Notes under the pieces: model-generated
The model's database searches: none
What the model saw: only the letters and a program-made list of their open reading frames with translations
What the model was told of the DNA's origin: nothing
Shown here: in pieces, positions 26,506-34,681 of the stretch
How positions within the stretch are numbered: the stretch's first letter is position 1
Layout: each line of letters starts with the position of its first letter
Assembly (NCBI GenBank): GCA_037130755.1
Contig: JBAXSI010000011.1
Coordinates: 1 to 64,000 of the forward strand
Length of the DNA: 64,000 bases
Origin: UBA10649 sp037130755
GTDB taxonomy: Bacteria > Actinomycetota > Actinomycetes > S36-B12
Direction of reading: 5' to 3'
Position numbers and translations under genes: made by a program

Positions 26506-26768
26506 GCGCCGCGGAGGCCGCCCCGCGCATAGAACTCCTGACGAAGCCGGGCTGCCACCTGTGCGATGTCGCACGCGAGGTCATCGACATCGTCTGCGCT
26601 GAGTCGGGCGACGACTGGATCGAGACCTCGATCGAGGACGACCCGGCCCTCTACGACGAGTACTGGGAGAAGATCCCGGTGGTCCTGGTCGACGGCAGGC
26701 CCCATGAGTACTGGCGCGTTAACCCCGAACGGCTCCGCGCCGCGCTCCGGGAGCCTGCGGTCCGCTGA
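26502..26768 (+). CDS. Glutaredoxin-like (DUF836-type) small redox protein
   Basis: An 88-aa thioredoxin-fold protein. LLTKPGCHLCDVAREV carries the CxxC pair (C20 and C23 by approximate count) and KIPVVLVDGRPH the cis-Pro region. It corresponds to mycobacterial Rv0508, which also precedes the haem gene cluster. Redox partner unknown. It is coupled to the acyl-CoA ligase through an ATGA overlap, although the functions are not obviously related. A hairpin just after its stop (26773-26804) may end transcription before rex. Confidence 0.88.
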   Translation: MSAAEAAPRIELLTKPGCHLCDVAREVIDIVCAESGDDWIETSIEDDPALYDEYWEKIPVVLVDGRPHEYWRVNPERLRAALREPAVR

Positions 26769-26772
26769 GGGC

Positions 26773-26804
26773 TGAACGGCCGCCCGCCTCACGGCGTCCG
26801 TTCA
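26773..26804 (+). terminator. Candidate terminator hairpin after glutaredoxin-like gene
   Basis: TGAACGG (26773-26779) pairs perfectly with CCGTTCA (26798-26804), with a GC-rich 18-nt loop that can pair further. It lies between the acyl-CoA ligase operon and the rex promoter. No U-tract. Confidence 0.4.
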
Positions 26805-26839
26805 TTCTCCGGTAATCGGACGGTAACGTCCGGTCAACT
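26800..26839. promoter_or_regulatory. Repeat-rich operator-like segment upstream of rex
   Basis: Four heptamers GTTCATT, GGTAATC, GGTAACG and GTCAACT begin 11 bp apart (26800, 26811, 26822, 26833). Overlaid on them is a palindrome CGGACG-GTAA-CGTCCG at 26817-26832. Either could bind a regulator just upstream of the predicted -35. The 11-bp spacing recalls PhoP-type direct repeats, but individual units match GTTCACC poorly. Confidence 0.35.
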
Positions 26840-26868
26840 TTGTGCCCTCGTGCGCAACTGTTTACCCT
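26840..26868 (+). promoter_or_regulatory. Predicted rex promoter with overlapping weak Rex site
   Basis: TTGTGC (26840-26845), 17 nt, then TACCCT (26863-26868) forms a plausible -35/-10 pair; RNA would start near 26875. Bases 26840-26857 read TTGTGCCCTCGTGCGCAA, matching 10 of 14 fixed bases of the Rex consensus TTGTGAA-N4-TTCACAA. This would place a Rex site over the -35 and allow self-repression. Confidence 0.45.
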
Positions 26869-26936
26869 AAGGGCGTCGAACCCCCCGCCAGGTGGCCAGT
26901 TCGGCCCCGGAATTCAATGTTTTCCACTGGAGTACC

Positions 26937-27707
26937 GTGTCCGCTTCCCGCTCGTCGGCATCGTCTGCTGCGCGACGATCGACTCGCACTGGGGAATCCG
27001 TTCGTGAGATCCCCGACGCGACGATCGCGCGCCTGCCGGTGTACCACCGCGTGCTGGGCCAGTTGGTCGACAGCGGCGTCACCACGGTCTCATCCGAGGA
27101 GCTCGCGCAGTCCTGCGGAGTCTCGTCCGCGAAACTGCGCAAGGACCTTTCGCACCTGGGCTCCTACGGCACGCGTGGCGTCGGCTACGACGTCCGCTTC
27201 CTGACGTACCAGATCTCGCGCGAACTCGGCCTCACCCAGCCGTGGGGCGTCATCATCGTGGGCGCCGGCAACCTGGGGCATGCGCTGGTTCAGTACCGCG
27301 GCTTCGCATCACGTGGCTTCGAGGTTGTGGGTCTGCTGGACTCGCACCCTGACGTGATCGGCCAGCGTCTCGGGTCGATCGGCCGAGAGGTCGTCGTCCA
27401 GCCGATTGGCGAACTCGAGGTCGTCGTCGCGCAGGGGAAGGCGCACATCGGCGTCATCGCGACCCCTGCCGAGTCGGCTCAGGACGTGTGCGACCGACTG
27501 GTCAACGCGGGCCTGCGCAGCATCCTCAACTTCGCTCCTGTCGTGCTGAACGTGCCCGCCGATGTAGAGGTGCGCAAGGTGGATCTCGCAGTCGAGCTTC
27601 AGATCCTCGCATTCCATGAGCAGCGTCGTACCGACGAGTTGCAGAAGGCGAAGGGCGCCGACGCGTCGTCCGCACCAGTGCCTTCGGCGGAGGTGGCCAC
27701 CTCATGA
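26937..27707 (+). CDS. rex: Redox-sensing transcriptional repressor Rex
   Basis: Homodimeric repressor that senses NADH/NAD+ and releases DNA when NADH binds. It is 256 aa from GTG 26937. The N-terminal winged helix includes RLPVYHRVL and SCGVSSAKLRKDLSHLGSYG. The Rossmann NADH loop is GAGNLGHAL (about 109-117). The C-terminal domain-swap helix contains LAVELQILAFHEQRR. GTG 26937 follows CTGGAG by 4 nt; an in-frame GTG at 26892 would add 15 residues. A strong Rex operator precedes nuoA in this window (44679-44696) and a weaker one lies in the rex promoter. Its stop overlaps hemD by ATGA. Confidence 0.95.
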   Translation: MSASRSSASSAARRSTRTGESVREIPDATIARLPVYHRVLGQLVDSGVTTVSSEELAQSCGVSSAKLRKDLSHLGSYGTRGVGYDVRFLTYQISRELGLTQPWGVIIVGAGNLGHALVQYRGFASRGFEVVGLLDSHPDVIGQRLGSIGREVVVQPIGELEVVVAQGKAHIGVIATPAESAQDVCDRLVNAGLRSILNFAPVVLNVPADVEVRKVDLAVELQILAFHEQRRTDELQKAKGADASSAPVPSAEVATS

Positions 27708-29737
27708 CGACTCGAGCTACGAGCGGCAAGTCAGCAGGCACCCCGCCACCGGTGAAGCCGCCGGCCGCGAGGAAGCCGCCCGCCAAGAAGCCCAGCACGA
27801 AGCCGTCCACGACGGTGGCCCGCAATTCCGACACACGAAAGAGCGCCCCGGCCAAGCCGGTCGCAGCGAAGGAGTCAGGCGTGAAGCAGTCCGCGTCAAA
27901 GACGGCGGTCAGCAAGTCGACCAAGCCAGTCTCCACGCGTGCCTCCGTCAAGCCGACCGAGGCGAAGGCCTCCGCCGTCAAGCCGGCCAGCAAGTCCGCG
28001 CCCGCGAAGGCCGCTGAGGCCAAGGCGGCGCCGGCGAAGCCCGCCGCGGTGAAGGCTGCCCCGGCGAAGACGGCCGACGCCAAGGTCGGTGCGAAGCCGG
28101 TCGTCGTCAAGGACGCGGCCGTGGAGAAGGACGCCGTCATCAAGTCGCGCAAGCGTCCGGTGCACGGTGCCGTCGCGCTGGTCGCGTCGGGTCCTGGTGA
28201 CCCCGACCTGCTGACGCTTCGTGCAGCCGGCCTGCTCTCCTGCGCCGACGTGATCATCGTCGACGCTGACGCCGTCTCGGTGGCGCAGGCACACGCTGGC
28301 AAGGACACCAGCATTGTCATCGCCGTCGACGCTGCGGGCCTGCCGCTCGACCAGGCCGCCCGCAGTGCCCTCGTGATCGAGGCCGCTCGCGAAGGCAAGA
28401 ACACCGTGCGCCTCATCGCCGGCGACCCGGTGATCGACGGCACGCTGCTCCATGAGGCGGGCGCCCTGCGCAAGGCCCGCATCGACTTCGAGGTGGCGCC
28501 CGGCGTCAGCGAGGTCACCGGCGTCCCGGCATACGCGGGCTTCGGACTCACCGGAGGCCGTACCCGTCAGGTGCGCATCGTCGACGCCAACGACACCGAC
28601 ATCGCATGGGGCGACCTCACGTCCTCGCGCGTGACCGCCGTGTTCATCGACGGTGCCGACCGCGCCGTCGAGATCGCCACGCGGCTCGTCGCCGCAGGTG
28701 CCGACGAGCGCACGCCGATCGCCGTCACCCGACGCGGCACGACTGTCGACCAGCGCACGGTCGTGTCGACCCTGGGCGAGATCGGCGTGGCTGCCAAGGC
28801 GGCCAAGCAGGCCGGTCGCGGCCTCGTCGTCGTGGGCGAAGTCGTTGCCCAGCGCGACAAGCTGGACTGGTTCGAGGTCAAGGCGCTGTTCGGCTGGCGG
28901 GTGCTGATCCCACGCACGCAGGACCATGCCGGCTCGATCGTCGGCCTGCTCCGCACTCATGGGGCCGTGCCGATCGAGGTGCCGACCATCTCCGTCGAGC
29001 CGCCGCGCACGCCGCAGCAGATCGACCGTGCGGTGCACGGCCTGGTCTCCGGCCGCTACGAGTGGATCGGCTTCACGTCCGTCAATGCGGTCAAGGCCAT
29101 CCGCGAGAAGCTGCAGGAGTACGGCCTCGATGCTCGCTCGTTCGCCGGTCTCAGGGTCGCTGCGGTGGGTGCGCCCACAGTTGCCGCACTGATTGACTTC
29201 GGCGTGCGCCCCGACATCATGCCGCAGGGCGAGCAGACGACGAGTGCGCTGCTCGACGAGTGGCCCGCCTACGACTCGCTGACCGATCCGATCAACCGCG
29301 TCTTCCTGCCTCGTGCCGACATCGCCACCGACACCCTCGTGGCTGGCCTCGGTGAGCTCGGCTGGGAGGTCGAGGACGTCACGGCGTACCGGACCGTGCG
29401 TGCGGCACCGCCGCCGGCCGAGACCCGCGAGGCGATCAAGACCGGTGGCTTCGACGCAGTGCTGTTCACGTCGAGCAGCACGGTTCGCAACCTCGTTGGC
29501 ATCGCCGGCAAGCCGCATCACAGCACCGTCGTCGCCTGCATCGGCCCGCAGACCGCGAAGGCTGCTGAGGAGCACGGCCTGCGCGTCGACGTCCTCGCCG
29601 AGACGAGCACCGTCATCGGCCTGGTCGAGGCGCTCTCTGCCCACGGCGAGTCGCTTCGCATCGCGGCGATCGAGTCGGGCGAGGGCACCTGGCGTCCCAG
29701 CCGTCGTAGGGCGACAGCGCGTCGCAAGGCGACCTGA
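27704..29737 (+). CDS. hemD: Uroporphyrinogen-III synthase with degenerate SUMT domain and long basic tail
   Basis: A 677-aa fusion. Residues 1-150 are a Lys/Ala/Pro-rich low-complexity tail with AKPA/APAK-type repeats, resembling histone H1-like tails. About 154-395 is a SUMT/CobA-type methyltransferase fold (ASGPGDPDLLT, PGVSEVTGVPAYAG) with divergent active-site sequence, as in other actinobacterial HemD fusions. About 398-660 is uroporphyrinogen-III synthase (FGWRVLIPRTQ, GRYEWIGFTSVNAV, FLPRADIATDTL, FDAVLFTSSSTVRNLVG). It closes hydroxymethylbilane into uroporphyrinogen III for haem. ATG 27704 is coupled to rex. The family is usually near 550 aa, so the tail accounts for the extra length. 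Confidence 0.92.
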   Translation: MTTRATSGKSAGTPPPVKPPAARKPPAKKPSTKPSTTVARNSDTRKSAPAKPVAAKESGVKQSASKTAVSKSTKPVSTRASVKPTEAKASAVKPASKSAPAKAAEAKAAPAKPAAVKAAPAKTADAKVGAKPVVVKDAAVEKDAVIKSRKRPVHGAVALVASGPGDPDLLTLRAAGLLSCADVIIVDADAVSVAQAHAGKDTSIVIAVDAAGLPLDQAARSALVIEAAREGKNTVRLIAGDPVIDGTLLHEAGALRKARIDFEVAPGVSEVTGVPAYAGFGLTGGRTRQVRIVDANDTDIAWGDLTSSRVTAVFIDGADRAVEIATRLVAAGADERTPIAVTRRGTTVDQRTVVSTLGEIGVAAKAAKQAGRGLVVVGEVVAQRDKLDWFEVKALFGWRVLIPRTQDHAGSIVGLLRTHGAVPIEVPTISVEPPRTPQQIDRAVHGLVSGRYEWIGFTSVNAVKAIREKLQEYGLDARSFAGLRVAAVGAPTVAALIDFGVRPDIMPQGEQTTSALLDEWPAYDSLTDPINRVFLPRADIATDTLVAGLGELGWEVEDVTAYRTVRAAPPPAETREAIKTGGFDAVLFTSSSTVRNLVGIAGKPHHSTVVACIGPQTAKAAEEHGLRVDVLAETSTVIGLVEALSAHGESLRIAAIESGEGTWRPSRRRATARRKAT

Positions 29738-29739
29738 GC

Positions 29740-30378
29740 ATGGACCGCACCGTCGTCCACCTCCTGAGGCACGGCGAGGTCTTCAACCCGGAAGGCGTCC
29801 TCTACGGGCGCCTTCCCGGCTACTACCTGTCCGACCTGGGCAAACAGATGGCCGCACGGGCCGCCGATGCCTTGGCAGGCAGCGACATCACGGTCGTGAT
29901 CTCATCCCCGATGGAACGGGCGCAGGAGACCGCGGCCCCGGTTGCCGACCGGCACGGCCTGCCTATCGGGATCGATCCCGACCTCATCGAGGCCGACAAC
30001 ATCTTCGAGGGTCAGCGGGTCAGCGTGGGCGACGGTGTGCTCAAGCAGCCCCGCACCTGGCGGCATCTCTGGAACCCGTTCAAGCCGTCGTGGGGCGAGC
30101 CATACGACGAGGTCGCCGAGCGCATGCACCGAGCCATCGACTCGGCGCGTGACCAGGCGCGCGGACATGAGGTCGTCCTGATCAGCCACCAGCTGCCGAT
30201 CTGGATCGCGCGCCTGCGCGCCGAGGAACGTCGGCTGTGGCATGACCCGCGCAGCCGCCAGTGCAGCTTGGCGTCGCTGACGTCCTTGACGTACGACGAC
30301 GACACCCTCGCCGCCATTACGTACACCGAGCCGTCGCGTGACCTGCTGGGCAAGGCGAGCAAGGTAGCCGGGGCCTGA
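29740..30378 (+). CDS. Histidine phosphatase (phosphoglycerate mutase-like) family protein
   Basis: A 212-aa branch-1 histidine phosphatase. The catalytic LLRHGEVF is near the N-terminus, SSPMERAQETA supplies the second Arg, and VLISHQLPIWI the second His. Its substrate is unknown. Homologues often stand between haem genes and the cytochrome c assembly genes in actinobacteria, and that order holds here, suggesting a maintained but undefined link. It starts 2 nt after hemD and lies 4 nt before the TlpA gene, so it is within the operon. Confidence 0.9.
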   Translation: MDRTVVHLLRHGEVFNPEGVLYGRLPGYYLSDLGKQMAARAADALAGSDITVVISSPMERAQETAAPVADRHGLPIGIDPDLIEADNIFEGQRVSVGDGVLKQPRTWRHLWNPFKPSWGEPYDEVAERMHRAIDSARDQARGHEVVLISHQLPIWIARLRAEERRLWHDPRSRQCSLASLTSLTYDDDTLAAITYTEPSRDLLGKASKVAGA

Positions 30379-30382
30379 CGGC

Positions 30383-30964
30383 ATGCGTCCGCGCCGCATC
30401 GTCGCCGCCGGCCTGACGATCGCGACCGTGGTCGCGCTCCTCTCGGGGTGCGGCTCATCTCAGGCAGCCGAATCCGGTGCTGGCTTCGTCGCCGGTGACG
30501 GGTCGCTGGTGGTGCTGCCCGAGTCCCAGCGCTCGCTCGCTCCGGACTTCACCGCGAAGACCCTCGACGGCGGCACCTTCCGGCTCGCGGACCACCGCGG
30601 CGAGGTCGTGGTGGTCAACGTGTGGGCCTCCTGGTGCGCCCCCTGTCGCGCCGAGGCACCCGTGCTCGCGAAGGCGGCCACCGACTTGACGGGCAAGGGC
30701 GTGCAGTTCGTCGGCCTGGACACCAGGGACTCGGACACGTCGGCCCGCGCGTACGTGCAGAAGTTCGGACTCACCTACCCCAACGTCATCGATCGCGACG
30801 GTCAGGTGCAGTTGCTCTTCGCCGATTCCCTTCCGCCGCAGGCGATCCCGTCGACCGTGGTAATCGACCGGCAGGGTCGGGTCGCGGCGAGGGCACTGGG
30901 CACGGTGAGTGAATCCGCCGTCCGTGGCATGGTTGAACCCCTGCTAGCGGAGAAGGCGACCTGA
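30383..30964 (+). CDS. TlpA/ResA-like thiol-disulfide oxidoreductase lipoprotein
   Basis: A 193-aa exported thioredoxin-fold protein. The N-terminal signal helix ends in the lipobox LLSGC, so C23 should be lipidated. The redox active site is WASWCAPC with C85 and C88, and the cis-Pro is in AIPSTVVID. In System II cytochrome c maturation, ResA keeps the apocytochrome haem-binding Cys pair reduced, receiving electrons from CcdA, encoded next (TGATG overlap). The assignment rests on this context together with the fold. Confidence 0.92.
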   Translation: MRPRRIVAAGLTIATVVALLSGCGSSQAAESGAGFVAGDGSLVVLPESQRSLAPDFTAKTLDGGTFRLADHRGEVVVVNVWASWCAPCRAEAPVLAKAATDLTGKGVQFVGLDTRDSDTSARAYVQKFGLTYPNVIDRDGQVQLLFADSLPPQAIPSTVVIDRQGRVAARALGTVSESAVRGMVEPLLAEKAT

Positions 30965-31713
30965 TGAGCGGCGTGACAGATCTCGTGACGAACGGTGCCC
31001 TTTGGGGTGCCGTCCCGATCGCGTTCGCCGCGGGCATCCTGGCCTTCCTCAGTCCCTGCGTCCTGCCGCTCGCCCCCGGTTACATCTCCTACATCACCGG
31101 CCTCACGGGTCAAGAGCTCGCGAACCCCCAGGGCAAGCGCGGCCAGGTGCTGCTCGGGAGCCTGCTCTTCGTCCTCGGCTTCAGCGTCGTGTTCATCTCC
31201 TACGGAGTGCTGTTCGGCAGCGTCGGCTCGGCGCTCCTGCAGTACGCCGACGTGATCAACCGGGTGCTCGGCGTGCTCGTGATCGTGATGGGCCTGGCCT
31301 TCATCGGCTTCATCCCGGGCCTGCAGCGCGAGTACAAGATCCACCAGGCGCCGAAGTGGGGAGTCGCCGGCGCCCCGCTGCTCGGCGTCGTGTTCGGCAT
31401 CGGCTGGTCGCCGTGCATCGGCCCGACGCTGGCTGCGGTGCAGAGCCTGGCGTTCGCGGAGGCCAGCGCCGCGCGCGGTGCGCTGCTGTCCTTCGTGTAC
31501 TGCCTGGGTCTGGGCCTGCCGTTCGTCCTGCTCGCGCTGGCGTTCAGTCGGATGGCGGGCGCGATCGGCTGGATCAAGAAGCACTACGTGTGGGTCATGC
31601 GCATCGGCGGCGGCATGCTCATCCTCGTCGGCATCCTTCTGGTCACGGGCCTGTGGACCGATTTCACGATCTGGCTGCGCGTGACCATGCCCGGATTCAC
31701 CACGCCGCTGTGA
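30964..31713 (+). CDS. ccdA: Cytochrome c biogenesis protein CcdA
   Basis: Integral membrane thiol transporter that passes electrons from cytosolic thioredoxin to extracytoplasmic ResA. It is 249 aa with about six transmembrane helices. The two redox Cys lie in FLSPCVLPLAPGYI (helix 1) and GWSPCIGPTLAA (helix 4). The stop overlaps the resB start by GTGA. It forms an operon with the TlpA-like gene and resB/ccsB. Confidence 0.95.
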   Translation: MSGVTDLVTNGALWGAVPIAFAAGILAFLSPCVLPLAPGYISYITGLTGQELANPQGKRGQVLLGSLLFVLGFSVVFISYGVLFGSVGSALLQYADVINRVLGVLVIVMGLAFIGFIPGLQREYKIHQAPKWGVAGAPLLGVVFGIGWSPCIGPTLAAVQSLAFAEASAARGALLSFVYCLGLGLPFVLLALAFSRMAGAIGWIKKHYVWVMRIGGGMLILVGILLVTGLWTDFTIWLRVTMPGFTTPL

Positions 31714-33296
31714 GCAGCACCACCGACGCGCTGTCCCAGGCAGCGCCTGACGCACCCATCCCGCCGATGGGAACGGGCGGCTTCCTGCGCTGGGTATGGC
31801 GCCAGTTCACCAGCATGCGCACGGCACTCATCCTGCTGTTTCTCCTGGCTCTGGCGAGTGTGCCCGGATCGGTCCTGCCGCAACGGGGCACCAATCCCAT
31901 CCGCGTGCAGGAGTGGATCAGCAACAACCCGACCGCTGGCCCGGTCCTCGATCGGCTCGGCTTCTTCGAGGTGTACTCCTCACCGTGGTTCGCATCCGTG
32001 TACCTGCTGCTGTTCATCTCGCTCATCGGTTGCGTATTGCCGCGCACCCGCCAGCACGGGCGGGCCATGCTGGCTCCGCCTCCGCCGGCGCCGCGACGTC
32101 TCGAACGCATGCCTGCCTTCGAGGAACTGACGTCGGACCGGTCCCCCAACGATGTCCTGGAGTCCGCCCGGGCCTTCCTGTCGTCGCAGCGGTGGCGCGT
32201 CCGACTGGGGGAGACGCCGGTGGAGTCGGGCGGTGACGGCAGTCGGTGGGTCGCGGCGGAGAAGGGCTACCTGCGTGAGACGGGCAATCTGCTGTTCCAC
32301 CTCGCGCTCGTCGTCGTCCTCGTCGCGGTGGCAGTCGGCGGCCTGTTCGGCTGGAAGGGCAACGTCATCGTCCGCGAGGGCAACGGCTTCTCCAACACGC
32401 TGACCCAGTACGACGCGTGGGGCGGTGGACGCTTCGTCAACCCTGATTCGCTGGCGCCGTTCGCCCTGACCCTTGACGCCTTCAAGGTCGACTTCGAAAG
32501 AGGCGCCGCGCAGCGCGGGGCACCGCGCCAGTTCGAGGCCGATGTCACGTACCGCGCTCGGCCCACCGATGCGCCCACCCGAACGACGATCCAGGTGAAC
32601 CAGCCGCTCGAGGTGGACGGGGCGAAGGTGTTCCTCGTCGGGCACGGCTATGCGCCGCATTTCGTGGTCAAGGACTCGACGGGTGCGGTGGTGTTCGACG
32701 ACACCGTGGTGTTCTTGCCGCAGGACGGCAACTTCACCTCGACCGGCGTCGTCAAGGTCCCGGACGCCACTCCCTCCCTCGGGCTCAACGGGATGTTCCT
32801 TCCCACCGCGTCCTTCGACAAGGTCCGCGGCGGCATCTCGACTTTCCCCGCCCCGGACAATCCGGCACTGTTCCTGTCGGCCTTCCGCGGCGACCTCGGG
32901 ATGGACACCGGGGTGCCGCAGAGTGTTTACCGGCTTGACACGTCGAAGATGCAGAAGGTCGGACTGCAGGCGCTGGCGCCAGGCCAGACATGGACCCTGC
33001 CCAACAACACCGGAAGCGTGCAGTTCACCGGGTTCCAGCGCTGGGCGTCCTTCCAGATCGCCTACGACCCGGGCAAGGAGCTGGCTCTCGGCGCAGCCGC
33101 CGCCGCCATCGCCGGCCTGATGCTGTCGCTGTTCGTGCGCAGGCGTCGGGTGTGGGTCAAGGTGGCGGACTTGCCCCAGGGAGGTAGCCTCATCCGAATC
33201 GCCGGGCTGGCGAAGAACGACGGCGCAGATCTCACCGAGGACGTCTCGGCGATCGTGGCGCGGTTGGGTGCCGACCAGGAGAAGGGCAGCGCATGA
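31710..33296 (+). CDS. resB: Cytochrome c biogenesis protein ResB (Ccs1)
   Basis: Half of the System II haem-lyase complex; with CcsB it carries haem across the membrane and attaches it to apocytochrome c. It is 528 aa. Helices include TALILLFLLALASVPGSVLP, a second near VYLLLFISLIGCVLP, a third in LLFHLALVVVLVAVAVGGL, and a C-terminal one near AAAAIAGLMLSLF, with a large extracytoplasmic domain between the last two. GTG 31710 overlaps the ccdA stop; most of the longer open frame upstream is an overlap shadow. The ATGA link to ccsB is kept. Confidence 0.95.
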   Translation: MSSTTDALSQAAPDAPIPPMGTGGFLRWVWRQFTSMRTALILLFLLALASVPGSVLPQRGTNPIRVQEWISNNPTAGPVLDRLGFFEVYSSPWFASVYLLLFISLIGCVLPRTRQHGRAMLAPPPPAPRRLERMPAFEELTSDRSPNDVLESARAFLSSQRWRVRLGETPVESGGDGSRWVAAEKGYLRETGNLLFHLALVVVLVAVAVGGLFGWKGNVIVREGNGFSNTLTQYDAWGGGRFVNPDSLAPFALTLDAFKVDFERGAAQRGAPRQFEADVTYRARPTDAPTRTTIQVNQPLEVDGAKVFLVGHGYAPHFVVKDSTGAVVFDDTVVFLPQDGNFTSTGVVKVPDATPSLGLNGMFLPTASFDKVRGGISTFPAPDNPALFLSAFRGDLGMDTGVPQSVYRLDTSKMQKVGLQALAPGQTWTLPNNTGSVQFTGFQRWASFQIAYDPGKELALGAAAAAIAGLMLSLFVRRRRVWVKVADLPQGGSLIRIAGLAKNDGADLTEDVSAIVARLGADQEKGSA

Positions 33297-34255
33297 CGAG
33301 CGTCGAACTCGCGCAGCTGAGCAACGCCGCGGTCTACGCGACGATGATCTCGCTGTCGATCGCCATGGTGTGCTTCGCGGTGTCATTCGCACTCGGCCGT
33401 CGTCGTCCGGCTGTCGCCACCGGCCCGCGGGCCGTGGTCGAGCAGGCGGAAGGCTCGACGGCCGTCCTCACGCGCACCGAGACCACCGTCGACGAGACCC
33501 CGGACGCCGGCCGCCGCTGGGCGAACGTGGGCATGTCGATGGCGTGGCTGTCGTTCCTGACCCTGCTGTTCGGTGTGGTTCTCCGAGGCCTCTGGGCCGG
33601 ACGGGTGCCATGGGGAAACATGTACGAGTTCTCCATCACTGCCGCGCTCGGGATCCTCGGCGTCTTCCTCATCATGTCCATCGGCCGCGACCTGCGCTGG
33701 CTGGGACTCTTCATCGTCATCCCGGCACTGCTCACGCTGGGCCTGGCCGTCACCGTCCTGTACACCGAGGCCGCGCAGCTTGTGCCCGCCTTGAAGTCGT
33801 ACTGGCTGGTCATCCACGTGTCGGCGGCGATCATCTGCTCGGGTGCGTTCACGCTGGCCGCCGCCACCGCAGGACTCTCACTCCTGAGGTCGCGCGCCGA
33901 GCGGAAGTCCGCCGACGTCACTGGGTGGCTGACGCGGGTTCCCAGTGCCGACAAGCTGCGCACGATGACCAACCGCATCATTGCGTTCACGTTCCCCCTG
34001 TGGACCTTCGCGGTCGTCGCCGGAGCCATCTGGGCGGAGAACGCCTGGGGTCGCTACTGGGGCTGGGACCCGAAGGAGACCTGGGCCTTCATCACCTGGG
34101 TCGTCTTCGCTGCGTACTTGCATGCGCGATCGACTGCCGGCTGGCGCGCAGACCGCGCCTCGTGGATCGTCATCGCCGGCTGGGCTGCCTTCATGATCAA
34201 CTACTTCGGCGTGAACATCTTCGTCAACAGCCTGCACTCGTACGCCGGCATGTGA
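33293..34255 (+). CDS. ccsB: Cytochrome c biogenesis protein CcsB (CcsA/ResC)
   Basis: The haem-handling partner of ResB, 320 aa with about eight membrane helices. The haem-binding tryptophan-rich WWD-type motif is GRYWGWDPKETWAF, and flanking conserved His residues lie in IHVSAA and NSLHSY near the end. A cytosolic loop of about 50 aa (residues 38-80) follows helix 1. It overlaps resB by 4 nt and ends 17 nt before the convergent small membrane protein. Confidence 0.95.
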   Translation: MTSVELAQLSNAAVYATMISLSIAMVCFAVSFALGRRRPAVATGPRAVVEQAEGSTAVLTRTETTVDETPDAGRRWANVGMSMAWLSFLTLLFGVVLRGLWAGRVPWGNMYEFSITAALGILGVFLIMSIGRDLRWLGLFIVIPALLTLGLAVTVLYTEAAQLVPALKSYWLVIHVSAAIICSGAFTLAAATAGLSLLRSRAERKSADVTGWLTRVPSADKLRTMTNRIIAFTFPLWTFAVVAGAIWAENAWGRYWGWDPKETWAFITWVVFAAYLHARSTAGWRADRASWIVIAGWAAFMINYFGVNIFVNSLHSYAGM

Positions 34256-34272
34256 TCGCGAGTCGGCGTCTG

Positions 34273-34584
34273 TCAGGCCGACTGCTCGCCGCGACGACGC
34301 TTCATCTTCTTGTTCCAGACGTCGTCGTCGAGCTGCTTGAGGAACTTGGGATCGTCGTCCGGGGCCAGGGGGGCACGCCGACGGCCGAACCGGGATCCGG
34401 GTGAGGGCCAGACCCGACCGAGCGCCAGCCAGATCAGCCCGCCCAGCAGGGGCACCACGACCACCAGGAGCAGCCACACGGACTTCGGCAGCGACCGCGT
34501 CTGGCCGCGCGGGGTGCGCAGGACGTCGATGATGAAGTAGATGTACAGCGCGACGGCGAACAGCACGCCGGCAACTCTCAGCAT
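34273..34584 (-). CDS. PLDc_N-domain small membrane protein
   Basis: A 103-aa membrane protein with two helices (FAVALYIYFIIDVL and SVWLLLVVVVPLLGGLIWLALG) joined by RTPRGQTRSLPK. This is the phospholipase D nuclease N-terminal (PLDc_N) domain layout, without any PLD catalytic part. A charged cytosolic tail rich in Arg/Asp/Lys follows. ATG 34584 has a perfect GGAGG 6 nt upstream; the GTG 34590 lies directly on that SD and is rejected. Function unknown; common near men/ccs genes in actinobacteria. Confidence 0.85.
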   Translation of the reverse strand: MLRVAGVLFAVALYIYFIIDVLRTPRGQTRSLPKSVWLLLVVVVPLLGGLIWLALGRVWPSPGSRFGRRRAPLAPDDDPKFLKQLDDDVWNKKMKRRRGEQSA

Positions 34585-34669
34585 CGACACCCTCCTTCCC
34601 AGTCAGTGCCTCAGCCTAACCGGGGAGGCGGGCCCGCGCCCGGCGGGTTTCGGCGACCGACGTACGGCG

Positions 34670-34675
34670 TACCTT
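34670..34675 (+). promoter_or_regulatory. -10 box TACCTT, leaderless start of DUF4229 gene
   Basis: TACCTT ends 6 nt before GTG 34682. No SD is seen. Confidence 0.55.
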
Positions 34676-34681
34676 AGGGCC

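Noticed and set aside
26800..26839. PhoP (PHO box) assignment for the 11-bp repeats
   Set aside because: Spacing fits, but only the first unit resembles GTTCACC; the others match 4 of 7 bases. Left as an unassigned repeat.
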